A DNA stretch of 64,000 bases, taken from Porpolomopsis calyptriformis (taxonomy: Eukaryota > Basidiomycota > Agaricomycetes > Agaricales > Hygrophoraceae). The stretch lies in assembly GCA_951640195.1 (NCBI GenBank), contig OX621164.1, positions 3,515,098-3,579,097 of the forward strand, in the 5' to 3' direction. Positions 42,669 to 53,507 of the stretch are shown one piece after another (the stretch's first letter is position 1; each line of letters begins with the position of its first letter). A model generated the notes under the pieces. The model was not told the DNA's origin and searched no databases. It saw nothing but the letters and a program-made list of their open reading frames with translations. Position numbers and translations under genes: made by a program.

Positions 42669-45600
42669 TCTCTCGGTGAGCACCGTTCCGTCATACGTCG
42701 GAAACATATCTGATGGGGGATTTCTGAAGGCGACGTTGTACATCTTCGCCTTTGTCGTCGTATATATATCTCGCCTCTCCATCTTCTATCATCTTCTCGT
42801 CGCAGTGTTTTCGTTAGGCTGCACTCATCCCCCCCCCCATATTCTTGCACCAACATTTGTGAACATACCCTACTATTATTGTACATATTTCCGACGCCGT
42901 AGACACGTTTTGGCGCTGTTTGTAACGCTGTGGAGCGCTGGAGCGCGTAGGAAGTCCGCGTCAGTTTCCAAGATCCTGAAAGTAATAGCTAGCATGTATG
43001 TACAGTAGTAGTATAGTTAGGTGATCAACGTAGTTCAGAAACACCCTGGTGTGCAACTAGTTCAAACGGATTGCGTTTTATCCAGTATTGCGTGCCTCCA
43101 GCTCGATCAACGGGAGGATACAAGATCCGTTTCGATGACGACAATATGACAATATTCCCTTTCACACAAATCTTCACCGGACAGGAACCGACCGAAACCT
43201 CCGACGCGGACATTTCGGTCGTTTATGGTAATTTCGGTTCAAATTGATGAGTGACTAATTTCGTATAATTTATGACGCAATTGAATTCACGTCATGTGAT
43301 TCTGAGAATCCTTCATCGCCAACATCGACTTCGCTTGGAAGGACAAGACGTTTGACTCCGCGACGATCTGGCCAGAGTCATCGGTGGCCACGAGTCGAAC
43401 TTGTGGGCACGCGATCTGATCAGTATGCTGAATTGATTTGAGGATGTGATCGGTCTATCGTTAATACGGTGGAAAAAAAAAAAAAAGTATTTTTATTATT
43501 CTTTATTCGAGTTTTACTGTTTCGCTCGTTCTGACGTATGACTTACAGGGTCGCCGTTATCTCAGGAGCAAGCAGACGAACGTTTGGTGTGGGCCAAGAT
43601 TACCAAGAGTCCGGGGGGCAATGCACCATCACCCCCCCCCCTCCCCCGGTGGTTTTTGATCGCACATGCCACGACTCAGAATCTAAACGTAATCTCGTCT
43701 GGTCGGGCGGGCGGTTCACGAGACGACAACGCCAAGTAACTTGGCTTGTAGCGTGTCATCGCTGTAAACCATTTAGGGCGTTACTGCTACAGACCTCTAT
43801 CATTGCAGCGGTCAATGAGGGGTGTATGGGTTGGTGTGTTGGGGGCGACCATAATCATAATTGTGGCGCCATTATCCCCGGCCAGGATTTTCCACGTCCT
43901 CTCACCCCCAGGTGATGCGAGTTTGGGAAGTGGTTCAGGAGGTAAGTCTGCCGGTATAAACTTTAGAGCCCGGGACCCTGACTAATGTTGTCCACAGCGA
44001 CACCGAAGCTAGCCAACATTGCTAGACATCAAATGCACGTGGAGTATCCTGTCCTCGGTATGTATTTCTTATCTTTTTTCTTTTCTTTTCTTTTTTTTTT
44101 TCCCACCCAATTTGTCGCTCTTCGGCAGTATATTCAACTCATCACACGTACAAAAGATAGTTCTACCCGGGAGTCATTCCAATGTTGTCATCAAGGCTGT
44201 CATCAATGTTCCAAAATGATCTTCACTAATGTCAGCATCAGCATGAACCATCTAGTTCCGAAGGCAGCTTCTTACAGCGGCTATCAAAGCCACCAGGCAG
44301 ACAGTCCAGAACACCCGGCCTCAATATGAAACATCAGGAGAGGTTTAATTTTATCCTGAGCGAAATTTGGAGGATTTGGTTCTAACTCGTACCTGGGCAC
44401 CAGAAACCCTACCTGATATCAAGGTACATTTGATCTTTCCACATTCCCTTACAGCTAACTGAGCTCGCCGATTGATTTAGGAAATGATAAAGACATCCAT
44501 GCAAGGGGATTATTCTTGCCCGCTTCGGAGAGCCACTAAACCCAAGTCTGAAAGAGCATTGGCACTCTGCTCAGATACAACAAATGATGTGTGTGCGGAA
44601 AATAGATTGACCGCAGTTTGAAACGATCGTCGCCGCTGTTTGTGGTTACCCCGGAGGATCTCATTTATCACGGATTCATTCATGTAACTGTCTACAAGGT
44701 GACTCTTTCTTACTTGAAATATAGTGCCCCCTTCCGGGCAGGAACTTTAGAAAGAGAATGTCTTTCATGTCAACGTGGATTGCCGAGAAGAGTCGGTGAC
44801 AGGAATACAAGGTTTTCCATGAAACATGACAGTCACCCAACTTTTAGACAGGAACGAGCGGTGGCAATGGAGCTTGAGAGGTCCAAGCGATGAAAGTGCC
44901 GAAATGGATAGCGGGAATATGCCTCGAAGCTTGAAGTGATACAAAGCAGTTAAAATAAACTGTTGGTTGTGATGAGTGTAAATAAATATCCACCATCGAA
45001 AGCCGTTGGTATGTCAGATGGTATATCCACACTCTGAAAGAGATTAGCTTTGCGAAATCATCGGGCAGAGTCCTTCGGATGACCGTGTCACACGCACACG
45101 CCGCGAGAACGAGGTTGGTGAGATGATGGCCGACTGAGGGTCCGGTCACTTCCAATGTGCCGCGCACAGTCTCTTTTGATAATTAGGATTTCGTAAAGCT
45201 CCGGGTGCATGGAAGAACGACGTCATGAACTCGATTCCTAACTGGAGGAAAAAGGTAAAGACACTAGAGCCTCGAGGCGGTGTGGTTGGGCGTGGGCTTC
45301 TGGAAGGGAAAGAAGGAAGGTATGCCAGACTATTCCTGGTGAGGGGGTGTGAGCGAAAGCAGTAAGATGTATAAATCGATCTTGTCCGGTTTGCTGCGCG
45401 CCACAGCTTGGTATGGAAAAGCGTTGTCGGTGTATCATAAATTGTGCTGACGTTAGTGTAGGGAAGGGGATAGGCCGCCGCGTTCTGATAATTTATCAAA
45501 GCGCGGGGCGAGAAGTCGTCTGTTTCGGGGTTGCAGAGAGAGGCACGATGCCACGCGATCTACTTGAGAGGTCACGGCGACGGTGAAAGTGTGAGGATGA

Positions 45601-45747
45601 GGCAATGCTGATTTGCCCCGTCCGAGGGGGAGGGGGAGGGGGGGGGCGGTCAGCGCCAGTATCACCTGTCACCGGCCACCGAAAGAGGCGGCAAGGAAAA
45701 TCTGATCACAGAAAAGAGGGAAAAAAAAGTCAAAATCAAAATCAAAG
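42669..45747. other. Three-kilobase gene-poor region with exon-like scraps
   Basis: Contains homopolymers (C run at 42829-42837, A run at 43472-43485, C run at 43633-43641, T runs at 44070-44100, G run near 45640). A minus-strand frame at about 43305-43430 (ACPQVRLVATDDSGQIVAESN) and plus frames at 43110-43245 and 44110-44215 look like exons but could not be linked into a gene. They may be remnants of degraded genes. Nothing else is supported. Confidence 0.45.
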
Positions 45748-46755
45748 ATGAGCGGTGAGTCCGTGCGAGTTTTTTTTCCATTGTCCTGTACTTTTCAGGA
45801 ATAAAGTTATTCTCTATTTTCAGCATTTCGCTGCGGTGGAGCGAGCTGTCACCTTTTGGCGGTTAGCGGTTTGCAACGCGTCGATGATGGGAGTCTGTAT
45901 GTAGCTTGGCTCGTGACTAACTTGACTTGGCGGTTTAGACTGACGATGACTGGTGTCGGTCAGACCGAAACCAAACCACTGCCTGAGGTGGAGAAAGCCC
46001 AAGGCCAGATTTGCGAGAAATGGAAAACGCAACTGATGAATTTCAGTGGGTACCTTCATAGCTGGACTTCCTGCGTTCTAATGACTTGCAGGTCCGGCGG
46101 TGGTGTTTATGCTCAAGCATTTGAAGCTCTCAGGATGTCCTGTATCTTCAGAGAACATCATCTGCGCTCCCTGTGACTATACACGCTCCGGGGGATTCAG
46201 TCCAGGGGCCGGCGCCATCGTTCTCTGCGCAGGCCGGTTCTTCAGCAAGGGCCATATGGAAAACACGCTGGTGCATGAACTCGTACACATGTACGATCAC
46301 TGTAGATTTAAGGTGGACTGGAGCAATTTGCGCCATCACGCCTGCAGTGAGGTGAGTAGCTAGCTATCTGTCTCTTCTGTTGGGACAACAACACGCCGGA
46401 TGTTTATACCCAGATTCGCGCAAATAATCTGAGTGGTGATTGCAAGTTCACACGCGAGTTGAGAAGAGGATTCGTCGCGTTTTCGAAGCAGCACCAGGTA
46501 AAACATACATCCTTCTCCGACGAAATCATTCCCTCACCAGGGCGTGTCTACTGCAGGCTTGCGTTCGTAGACGAGCAGCACTTTCGGTCAGCGCCAACCC
46601 TGCATGTCCAGACAAGGCCACAGCCGAACAGGCTGTCAACGAGGTGTGGGAGAGTTGCTTCAACGACACTAGACCGTTCGATGAGGTGCATACACATGTC
46701 TTTTTTCCTTTTTTTTTTTATCCGGAAATTGACATGTTCATGACAGATTTATTAG
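45748..46755 (+). CDS. ATP23: Mitochondrial inner-membrane metalloprotease ATP23 (peptidase M76)
   Basis: ATP23 processes the Atp6 precursor and assists assembly of the F0 part of ATP synthase in the intermembrane space. The start MS is split by an intron (GTGAGT after 45754). Downstream exons give [57 protein letters not shown], and the zinc protease motif [12 protein letters not shown] near 46275-46310 (HExxH). [37 protein letters not shown] and [16 protein letters not shown] follow, spliced to IY and TAG at 46753-46755. The pattern of conserved Cys fits a CHCH-like, disulfide-stabilised member. The N-terminal part between 45830 and 45960 is less certain. Confidence 0.92.
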
Positions 46756-46955
46756 CTAGTACTGGTAGCGGATATAATTCCTCTGGATGATTCGAATACC
46801 ATTCTGGTTGCCCGTCGTAACTTCTTAGACGCGGAAATAGCAAATCGAAGGCGGCGTCACGCACTTATTTACGTTTGCTTGGTTATATAATACTCTTCCT
46901 CCGTCCCCTCACTCCCTCGTCTCCAAAAGTATTATTTGTTAGCCCCCCCGCCAAA

Positions 46956-47852
46956 ATGTTTTTTAAACTTAGGTGAGGTCCGCCGCCGCACACGTCTTGA
47001 GGGTACAACAATCCACTCCCACCAATTCTAGCGTTCTCACCTTCGTAGTTCCGTTGGTCTCCGCTTTGACATTGAACACACCCACCGACTGGACCTCGCA
47101 AGGAGACGTTCAAATTACCTGGACAAATGCAGCTGGTGACCCCCCCACGGTCAGTTCATCCTCCCGTTATGTTCGACACCGTTTTCACTGACCCTTTTTA
47201 CCACAGTGGAGTTTTGAGCTTATCAACCAGCAATTCAACAACGCCTTTGCTATTGCTAACAACGTGGTAGCGACAGATGGCAAGTTGAATCTCACGTTGC
47301 CCGTCGTGCCCGTAGGGTGAGCATGTTTCACCTGTTCTGTGCTTAGTGAGACATTGACGTCGTTGCAGACCTGGCTATACTGTGGAGGCAGTCGCTCTCA
47401 AGTAAGCCCCATACCTATCCGCACTAGCGTCGACTAACCCGCGTCCCCTCACTTCTCCAGTAACATCAGCGATGTTTTTGCATCTACCGGTTCGTTCTCC
47501 ATCGGAGCTGCGACCACCGCCGTGGTTTCATCGACTAGTGTTACGGCTACCGGGTGAGAATAATTTTATTTCGCAGAATGGCTTCAGACTTGTTTACCAT
47601 CCTATTCACAGAACCGGGTCCGTCCCACCTTTTACCCCGATCACGACGTCAGGATTTGGCACGACGGCATCGGGAACTACCACTCCTGCTAATAAACCGC
47701 CCGGCACGTCCAGTGTCCCAACTAGCACTGCGACAGGCTTTAACAGCGCAGCGTCCGCTCTCAAATTCAGCTTCGCCTCCTTGAATGCCGTCGGAGCTGT
47801 TGCCGTCATGCTTCTTGCTGCTATCGCAGGTGGTGCCGTCGTATTAGTTTGA
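46956..47852 (+). CDS. GPI-anchored Ser/Thr-rich cell-surface protein (Kre9/KNH-like domain)
   Basis: MFFKLS is spliced (donor GTGAGG at 46973, acceptor TAG) to VLTFVVPLVSALTLNTP, giving a secretory signal peptide. The mature part is a small beta-sandwich typical of the yeast cell-wall Kre9/KNH1 family (DWTSQGDVQITWTNAAGDPPT, WSFELINQQFNN, GYTVEAVALNNISDVFASTGSF). A Ser/Thr/Gly-rich stretch follows (TTASGTTTPANKPPGTSS), then a hydrophobic C-terminus (GAVAVMLLAAIAGGAVVLV) suited to a GPI attachment signal. Stop at 47850-47852. It has four or five short introns. A fragment of this gene occurs at 62918-63020. Confidence 0.85.
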
Positions 47853-48760
47853 GACCAAATCGCCTCTCTCTTACCTCCCCTTCACATCTTGCCATTCAGT
47901 TTCTTCTTTCTATTCGCATCTACCTTCATCCCATTCAGCATTTCTATCCCTCTGCAAAACAGACTTTTGCTTCGCATCACCATGTCATTGCAATTGTTTC
48001 TCGGCATGGTCGGACTCGTGTAGACCTGAACTTTATTTTTTTTCTTTTCATTTTTTGTTTTTGCCTAGACTCTAAGCTTGACGGAGTGGAACTCCTAAAT
48101 TAGGTAGCAATGAAGAGTTTGTCCTATCTTGATAACTGCGTGAGCCGGAGTGCCAGTATCATTATTCCTTACAGTCAGCCAATAAAGCAGTCAAAATCTT
48201 GAGTGATACCTTGCTTCTGGGGATGACATGTGCTGTCTCACAAACCACTAACCATCCTAGTGAAGACAGATTGCTCGCAATGGCGTGCAATATGTCTTCA
48301 CTACAATAAAAATCGCTGCAGCATGCCGTTTAGCCAGAAGAGATTATCCCGGTTGTTTAATGCCTGGTGGCCGATGAAATGGTAATCCCTTATAGCAACA
48401 CAAAAACCAACTGTCAGCAGTGAGTGACCAGCTCGAGAAACATGACACACCATCTTGCTTCAGCGATGGGATCGCTGAAAGATATAGTCTCGTAGTCGAC
48501 AGCAGGACCACCTGGTGTTCTCCGTGGGCCCACAAACAGTGTCGAAGCCATTTGACAAACCATGTCAAATGGCTTCGACACTATAAACCAGTTGAGTCCA
48601 CTAATGTCAGTGGTGGGATGGAGAGCACATGACCTTGGCTAAGTCTGAGTCATCATGAAAACGTGACATGCCCACTTCTGTTTGGTAATCAGCCACTTTA
48701 TATATCAGACGTGTTATGCCCTTCACTCGCTTTCCATAACGTTCGACACAGTCCACAATC
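47853..48760. other. Spacer containing a perfect hairpin
   Basis: Carries T-rich tracts near 48035-48060 and the 20-bp hairpin described below. No gene was recognised; the last part should be the glutaredoxin promoter. Confidence 0.5.
48538..48582. repeat. Perfect 20-bp hairpin with a 5-nt loop
   Basis: Arms 48538-48557 and 48563-48582 are exact reverse complements (AGTGTCGAAGCCATTTGACA on the left) around AACCA. No T-run follows on either side. Confidence 0.9.
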
Positions 48761-49389
48761 ATGTTCTCTTTCCTCTTCCGAAATCGACCAACATCGACCG
48801 CCGTCAGGCAACAACTCGCCGCCGCCAAAGAGCTCGTCGACGTACGTCTTATCTCATCTTTTTTCTCAAAAATAAAGATACAGCCCCCATTTCTTAAAGG
48901 CAGCCGTGAAGGAAAACAATATCCTCATATTCTCGAAGACGACTTGTCCGTACTGCAGAAGAGCGAAGAACATCCTCAAGATCGATTTTCCTTCTGTCGA
49001 GCCCAAGGTGTATGAGTACGTATTTCTTAACCCCTCCCCCGCGTGGACATTGATGATCAAATCCGACGATTCCATCTCCAGACTCGACGAGAGGGAAGAT
49101 GGGTCCGCCATCCAGAGTTACCTCTATGGCATGACCAGCCAGGGCACTGTCCCTAGTATCTTCATCAGTAAGTATTCTCATCGAAATTCTTCTCATCCAT
49201 CCACAATTCCCGCTTTTTTTTTTGCAGATCAAGAGCACATCGGAGGTGAGGGTGTTGTTTATTCTACCATCTCCATCTTTTTTTTACGATTCTGCCAATA
49301 CCGTAGGATGCGATGCACTCATCTCGCTCAGGAAGCAAGGGAAACTCGCACAACTGCTCGGTTCGTCTTCAACATCAACATCAATGTAA
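48761..49389 (+). CDS. Dithiol glutaredoxin
   Basis: The start exon MFSFLFRNRPTSTAVRQQL is followed by exons giving NNILIFSKTTCPYCRRAKN, with the glutaredoxin active site CPYC at 48945-48956. IDFPSVEPKVYE, LDEREDGSAIQSYLYGMT, GTVPSIFI, HIGG and LISLRKQGKLAQLLG follow, ending with a Ser/Thr tail and TAA at 49387-49389. TVPSIFI with its cis-Pro and GG-CD elements are the glutathione-binding parts. The protein reduces disulfides or glutathione adducts. The N-terminal segment of about 25 residues may be an organelle or membrane-targeting leader. Four introns are spliceable; intact. Confidence 0.92.
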
Positions 49390-49577
49390 TCGTTCCAAGG
49401 TGACATCTACATAAGTCGATAGAGGCTGTAGACTTGGCACATGGGTTTCTCACAAATATGAATGCAAGGAACATTCTTCCGAATCCTCTGTGTGATCTCA
49501 GTTGTTGCTTTCAAGTTGGATGATCCTGGAAAGTCGGGTGTGGACTTGACTCGAAGTCAATTTAATGCTCATTGGGA

Positions 49578-50375
49578 TCAAGACACACTGATAGTACTAT
49601 CGATGACATACAACACTCCATTCGAGGCCTGCAGAAGAAAACACCGCTCAACAAGAGGTACTAAGAGGGGAAAAAAAGCGAGAGGCCACGCACTTGTTTC
49701 ATTCGTATGATATGGATCTCATCGTTTATCACGGCTCGGCTCCACTCGGGTGTGGTGGGGTCATCTCCGATGGGCGAAAAGGTGACCGACTTGCCGCGGA
49801 GCAGAGTAGGGTAAGTGTGTGACGAGAGAGAAATTGGAGATTTCTGGAGAATAGATGAGAGAGAGAGAGAGAGAGAGTACAAGGATTGGTTTACAGGAAT
49901 GATGTGGGCCGTGACCCATCTCTCTACGTTCCTCTTTGAGCGATCAGCGAATTCTTGGTCCGTAATCTCGAGACCGTCCTCAAGAGGTGCAGGTCCCTGA
50001 TGTCTAGAGAACGTAGTGATGTGTTCCGTCTTGCACCATGATGAGGGGGTATGACTACACTCACGGTTTCCTCGCAAGGGCCATCACGGCTTTATTCGTC
50101 GGGGCCAACAACGTCGTCTTTGCGGTCTCATTCGAAAAGAGCGAGCTGGTCTCTATTTCCCGTGCGTATGAGAAGAAGATGGAGAGCGAGGTGTCGATCG
50201 TGAGCAGGTCGCTGAGCAAGGGCGGTGTATGCGTCATGGGCAGGAATGATGATAGGTCCGGGCTGGTTGGTTCGGCTGCTGCGTTTGGAGAAGATAAGAC
50301 GATTTGCTCCGCATGAGAGCTGGCTATGAGTATCAGTGTGTTGACGAGCAGAAAGAGTCTGACGGCGGCATGCAT
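49578..50375 (-). CDS. Secreted fasciclin (FAS1) domain protein
   Basis: The ATG at 50375 begins a signal peptide (HAAVRLFLLVNTLILIASSHA). The FAS1 domain spans the exons (LLSDLLTIDTSLSIFFSYARE, TLLAPTNKAVMALARKP, then APLEDGLEITDQEFADRS, NVERWVTAHIIPV, GKSVTFSPIGDDPTTPEW, VINDEIHIIRMKQ). The final exon, joined at an acceptor GCAG near 49631, gives ASNGVLYVIDSTISVS and TGA at 49580-49578. The H2-type ending NGV.YVID is diagnostic for FAS1 domains, which mediate cell adhesion or surface interactions. A GA microsatellite (49858-49876) lies in an intron. The decayed inverted copy is at 6481-7260. Confidence 0.88.
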
Positions 50376-50410
50376 GGTGAAGCGTGGGCACGTGGTATGT
50401 ACAAAGCAGA

Positions 50411-51861
50411 CTACAGCATGTCGATTGCCTGGATTTCAGCCTCCTTCTCAACCTGGTTTCCAGTTTTCTGAGACATCTCCAAGTCCACCAAATACACTGC
50501 ACCCTCTTTCATACAAAAGTTGCGGCACGCAATATCACCATGTATATACCCAGCAGCATGGATGCACCTGAGTGCCGACTCCATCTTCTTGCGGAGCATT
50601 GGAGTGATCATTCCCTCGTCTGGCAAAGCATCTCCTACTGGCTCCAGAGCGAGAAGATGCAGAAATCCCCAAACTTCGTAATATCCATAGAGCCTCGGAA
50701 TCACTTTGCTCTGAAGATCTTGCAGGGCAGCATATGCACAGGCCTCATGTTCAAGTGCAGAACAGGCAGTGGGGTTGTGGGCGACATCCACAATCTTGCA
50801 CATAACCACCAAAGATGGTTTATTGGAATTGCCCTGAAGAAATTCAGTGCGTACCACCCATCCCAACCCCGAACGGCGAGCTGAGCTGAGCTCAAACTTG
50901 CAAAGTCGAAAGTCAAGCTTTAAGCGGGGGTATACTCCTCCGGTAGGAATGATGGCATAATTCTGAGCAAGGGCGATGGCTTTCTTCTGATCTTTCAGGG
51001 CTGATTTTGTGGTGCCAAAGAAGCAGTTTGGAGGAGTAGGGGAAAAGGTGGGAGAGGCGTAAAACCAGTCTTTCTCTGCGAGCAACAATATTCCAACCCA
51101 GACCTTTAGCATTGATGGTGATGGAGCAGAACCATCAAGTTCAATGGGTCCAGCATATTGCAGTGTTTTACATTTCTCTGTTTCAACACGGCGAAGACAC
51201 CAGGCTCGAGTCCAGTTAGTGAGTAAGCCATGCTTGTTGTTGTTGAACATCATATAACCGTATAACTGCTCGAGGGCATCAACAGATTGCCTTTCGTTTA
51301 TGTTGCGGTTGGCTTTGGGTTTCGAAAAAAAGGCAGGGAGGTCCTTGAGATCTGCGGCCCAGTCTGTCTTATACTCCACCTGGGTTCATCAGTACAATCA
51401 GCGCACCCACGTGGTGACAGTGATGCACATACGATAAGTTTGGGGTGCAGGCGAAACTCATGAAAGCGCGGGATCCACGAGAAGCCGGGGTCACCAATAA
51501 GGGCTACATTGCCACTTCCTGGAAAAGCAAATTCTCCCTCAATTCCAAACTTCTCCATGACACTCGTAACTGCTGGGTGCAGCTCATAATGCGCATGTGC
51601 ACGCAAGCTTTCTTCATTTGAGACACGCGATGGCCTCCCCAAAGCATTTCCGATGGTAAGCTGTGTTCCAGGAGTCAGATTGTTGCTAGTCATCGCATCG
51701 TTGATTGCGAGTTCGATGTCGTTCGAGAAGGATATCCAGGGGGTGAAGGTGGTGAGGTCGGTCCTGGGATACATCCTTGGAGAGGTCTTTACCGCGCTCC
51801 TTTCTAATGTTACCTCGATGCCACGGTATGGAAAGGGGAGATCTGGGAGACTGGTTTGCAT
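50411..51861 (-). CDS. Nuclease-like domain fused to a protein-kinase-like domain
   Basis: MQTSLPDLPFPYRGIEVTL starts at 51861. The N-terminal part contains GDPGFSW and, across one intron (51368-51420), LIVEYKTDW. The spacing of D and ExK fits a PD-(D/E)XK restriction-endonuclease fold. A middle helical region follows (ALEQLYGYMMFNNNKHGLLTNW). The C-terminal part is protein-kinase-like: VIPRLYGYYEVWGFLHLLALEPVGD (hinge), AGYIHGDIACRNF (HxDxxxxN catalytic loop) and VYLVDLE in place of DFG. The stop is at 50411 after IQAIDML. Kinase and REase-type domains are both typical of Crinkler/CR effector relatives, but no Crinkler header is seen. It lies tail-to-head beside the FAS1 gene and has no copy in the left duplicated block. 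Full-length and intact. Confidence 0.75.
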
Positions 51862-51946
51862 TTTCGGGAGTGTAGCGTCTGATTGGTAAAAACCACGTGA
51901 AGTGACTCAGCTACTGGCCACGACATCAGCGCGAGGAAAAGCATTA

Positions 51947-52350
51947 ATGGCCCGAGCGCACAGGCTGGCACTCGTTGCAACTGTTTTAACATCAATATAC
52001 CTTCTCGCCTTCTTCGCCGTCATTCCCGTGCCCTTCTTGGACGGGGACGTGGTGGAGCAGATCTTGCCAGTAGTGAGTGACTGTGGGGGGCGAACAACCT
52101 GTCTTTGCCGTCGGGAACTGACATCCGCATATCGAATAGATTCCATGGTGGTTTTTGGTCTCATTCGGATCGTACACCCTCTGGTCACTTGGCTGGGGCG
52201 TGTTCACTTTTAGAAACTGTCCCGAAGCGTATACTGAGCTATTGAGCGTGAGTGCTCCCCTTTTCAATACCAGTAGCTTCTGATCATTTCGCGTAGGAAA
52301 TTTCACAAGCCAAAGATGAGCTTAGAGCGAAAGGCGTTCTCGTCGATTGA
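51947..52350 (+). CDS. DPM3: Dolichol-phosphate mannosyltransferase subunit 3
   Basis: A small ER membrane protein that tethers the catalytic Dpm1 subunit, so it supports dolichol-P-mannose synthesis for N-glycans and GPI anchors. Three exons: ARAHRLALVATVLTSIYLL and VIPVPFLDGDVVEQILPV (51947-52072), IPWWFLVSFGSYTLWSLGWGVFTF and NCPEAYTELLS (52140-52247), and EISQAKDELRAKGVLVD (52297-52350, TGA). The phases fit exactly. Two hydrophobic segments are followed by a short cytosolic coiled tail, as expected for DPM3. The broken inverted copy is at 5065-5340. Confidence 0.93.
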
Positions 52351-52504
52351 CACCCGATATAATTTATTCGTATCCTGTTGGAAGGGTGATCCTATATTTA
52401 CGCCTTCTAATCTCTTCGTCCATTCTACACACTTTCAATGCCCAGGAAAAGTCCGTGATCTATTAATCCATTGAGCATCATTAACGATACAAGAATTCAT
52501 CGTG

Positions 52505-53429
52505 TTACTGGGCATCTACAGGTTGCCACGTAGCGCCCACAGCTGGGTGGATAGCCCGAGTGTGCTTGACACTGTTGTTTTGTGGGGCTTGAACGCATGA
52601 AGCATGCGGATGATTTGTTAAGTGGATGCCAGGCCCAGAGTCGTTCTCTGTTTCATGCGTTGGTACGACAGAGCAAAAAAAGAAGAGACGAACACGAACC
52701 AGCTGAATTACATTAGACCGCTCCGCGACCGGGAGTTGGTTGATCTGTTCAGGTGTCATCGATAGGACGCGCATGATGATTGCTTTTTGGTCATCGGGAA
52801 TCGCAGCTAATGCCTCTGGTAATGGGCTCGCGCCGTGGTTACTCGTACCAGGCTGTGGTGTGGTGTATGAGGAGGAGGGATAGCTGTGGGACGATGAGGG
52901 TGGTGCCGTGTGATTGTGGCTGTAGTTCCCTGGCGCTAGCACTGGTGGAGGAACGTGCGCGGACAACGGAGGCTGGGGTAGAGGTTGTGGCTGGCTATTG
53001 CCGTTCGAGTACGGGTAAGCTTGGGACACCGAGGGAGGAGTGGGGAGTGTTGGCGGGGTGGAGGTGCGATATTGTGCATGCAAGTAGGGTGGCAGGGCAG
53101 AGACTGGCTGTTGCTGCAGTTGTTGGGCTTGTGCGGCTCCGAAAGATGCAACTGTTTTCTGTTGGAGATATGTGAGGATGGTATAACGCGAGTGAAGTAA
53201 TGGACGGGCCTGGAGGACATCGATGTTCACGGCGTTGATGTTTACCATGAGAGTGATGAGGGCGTAGGCGATCTGCGGTTGAGAATTCAGGATCGCGCGT
53301 GCCGATTCGGGTGTGGTTTTCTGGTGGATTAAACAGTTAGATGGAGGTTAAGATATGAATGGAACGTACCTTGAGCTGAAGGAGGAGCTCAAGCAACTGG
53401 TCCTCTGCCAGGTGGTGTGGATTTGACAT
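52505..53429 (-). CDS. CstF-64 hinge/C-terminal protein without an RRM
   Basis: From ATG 53429: SNPHHLAEDQLLELLLQLK, intron, TTPESARAILNSQPQIAYALITLM (the CSTF2 hinge that binds CstF-77/symplekin). A Gln/Pro/Ser-rich segment follows, then LAAIPDDQKAIIMRVLSMTPEQINQLPVAERSNVIQL, the three-helix C-terminal domain of CstF-64/Rna15. In the usual protein an RNA-recognition motif precedes the hinge. Here the beta-COP start lies only 78 bp upstream of the ATG, so no RRM can be encoded in this gene. The last splice (52690 region) is uncertain. It probably acts in mRNA 3'-end processing as a scaffold-only paralogue. Truncated copies occur at 7562-8100 and 57610-57790. Confidence 0.8.
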
Positions 53430-53507
53430 GAAGGAGAGCGTTGAAGGATATTTTTACCCACGCCGGATTGCTGCTCGTCGCTCTCGACGTGTGCTGCTTT
53501 AGAAATC
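53430..53507. promoter_or_regulatory. Short divergent promoter between beta-COP and the CstF-hinge gene
   Basis: Only 78 bp separate the two start codons, which point away from each other, so any core promoter elements are shared. The left copy keeps the same arrangement (7502-7561). Confidence 0.6.
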
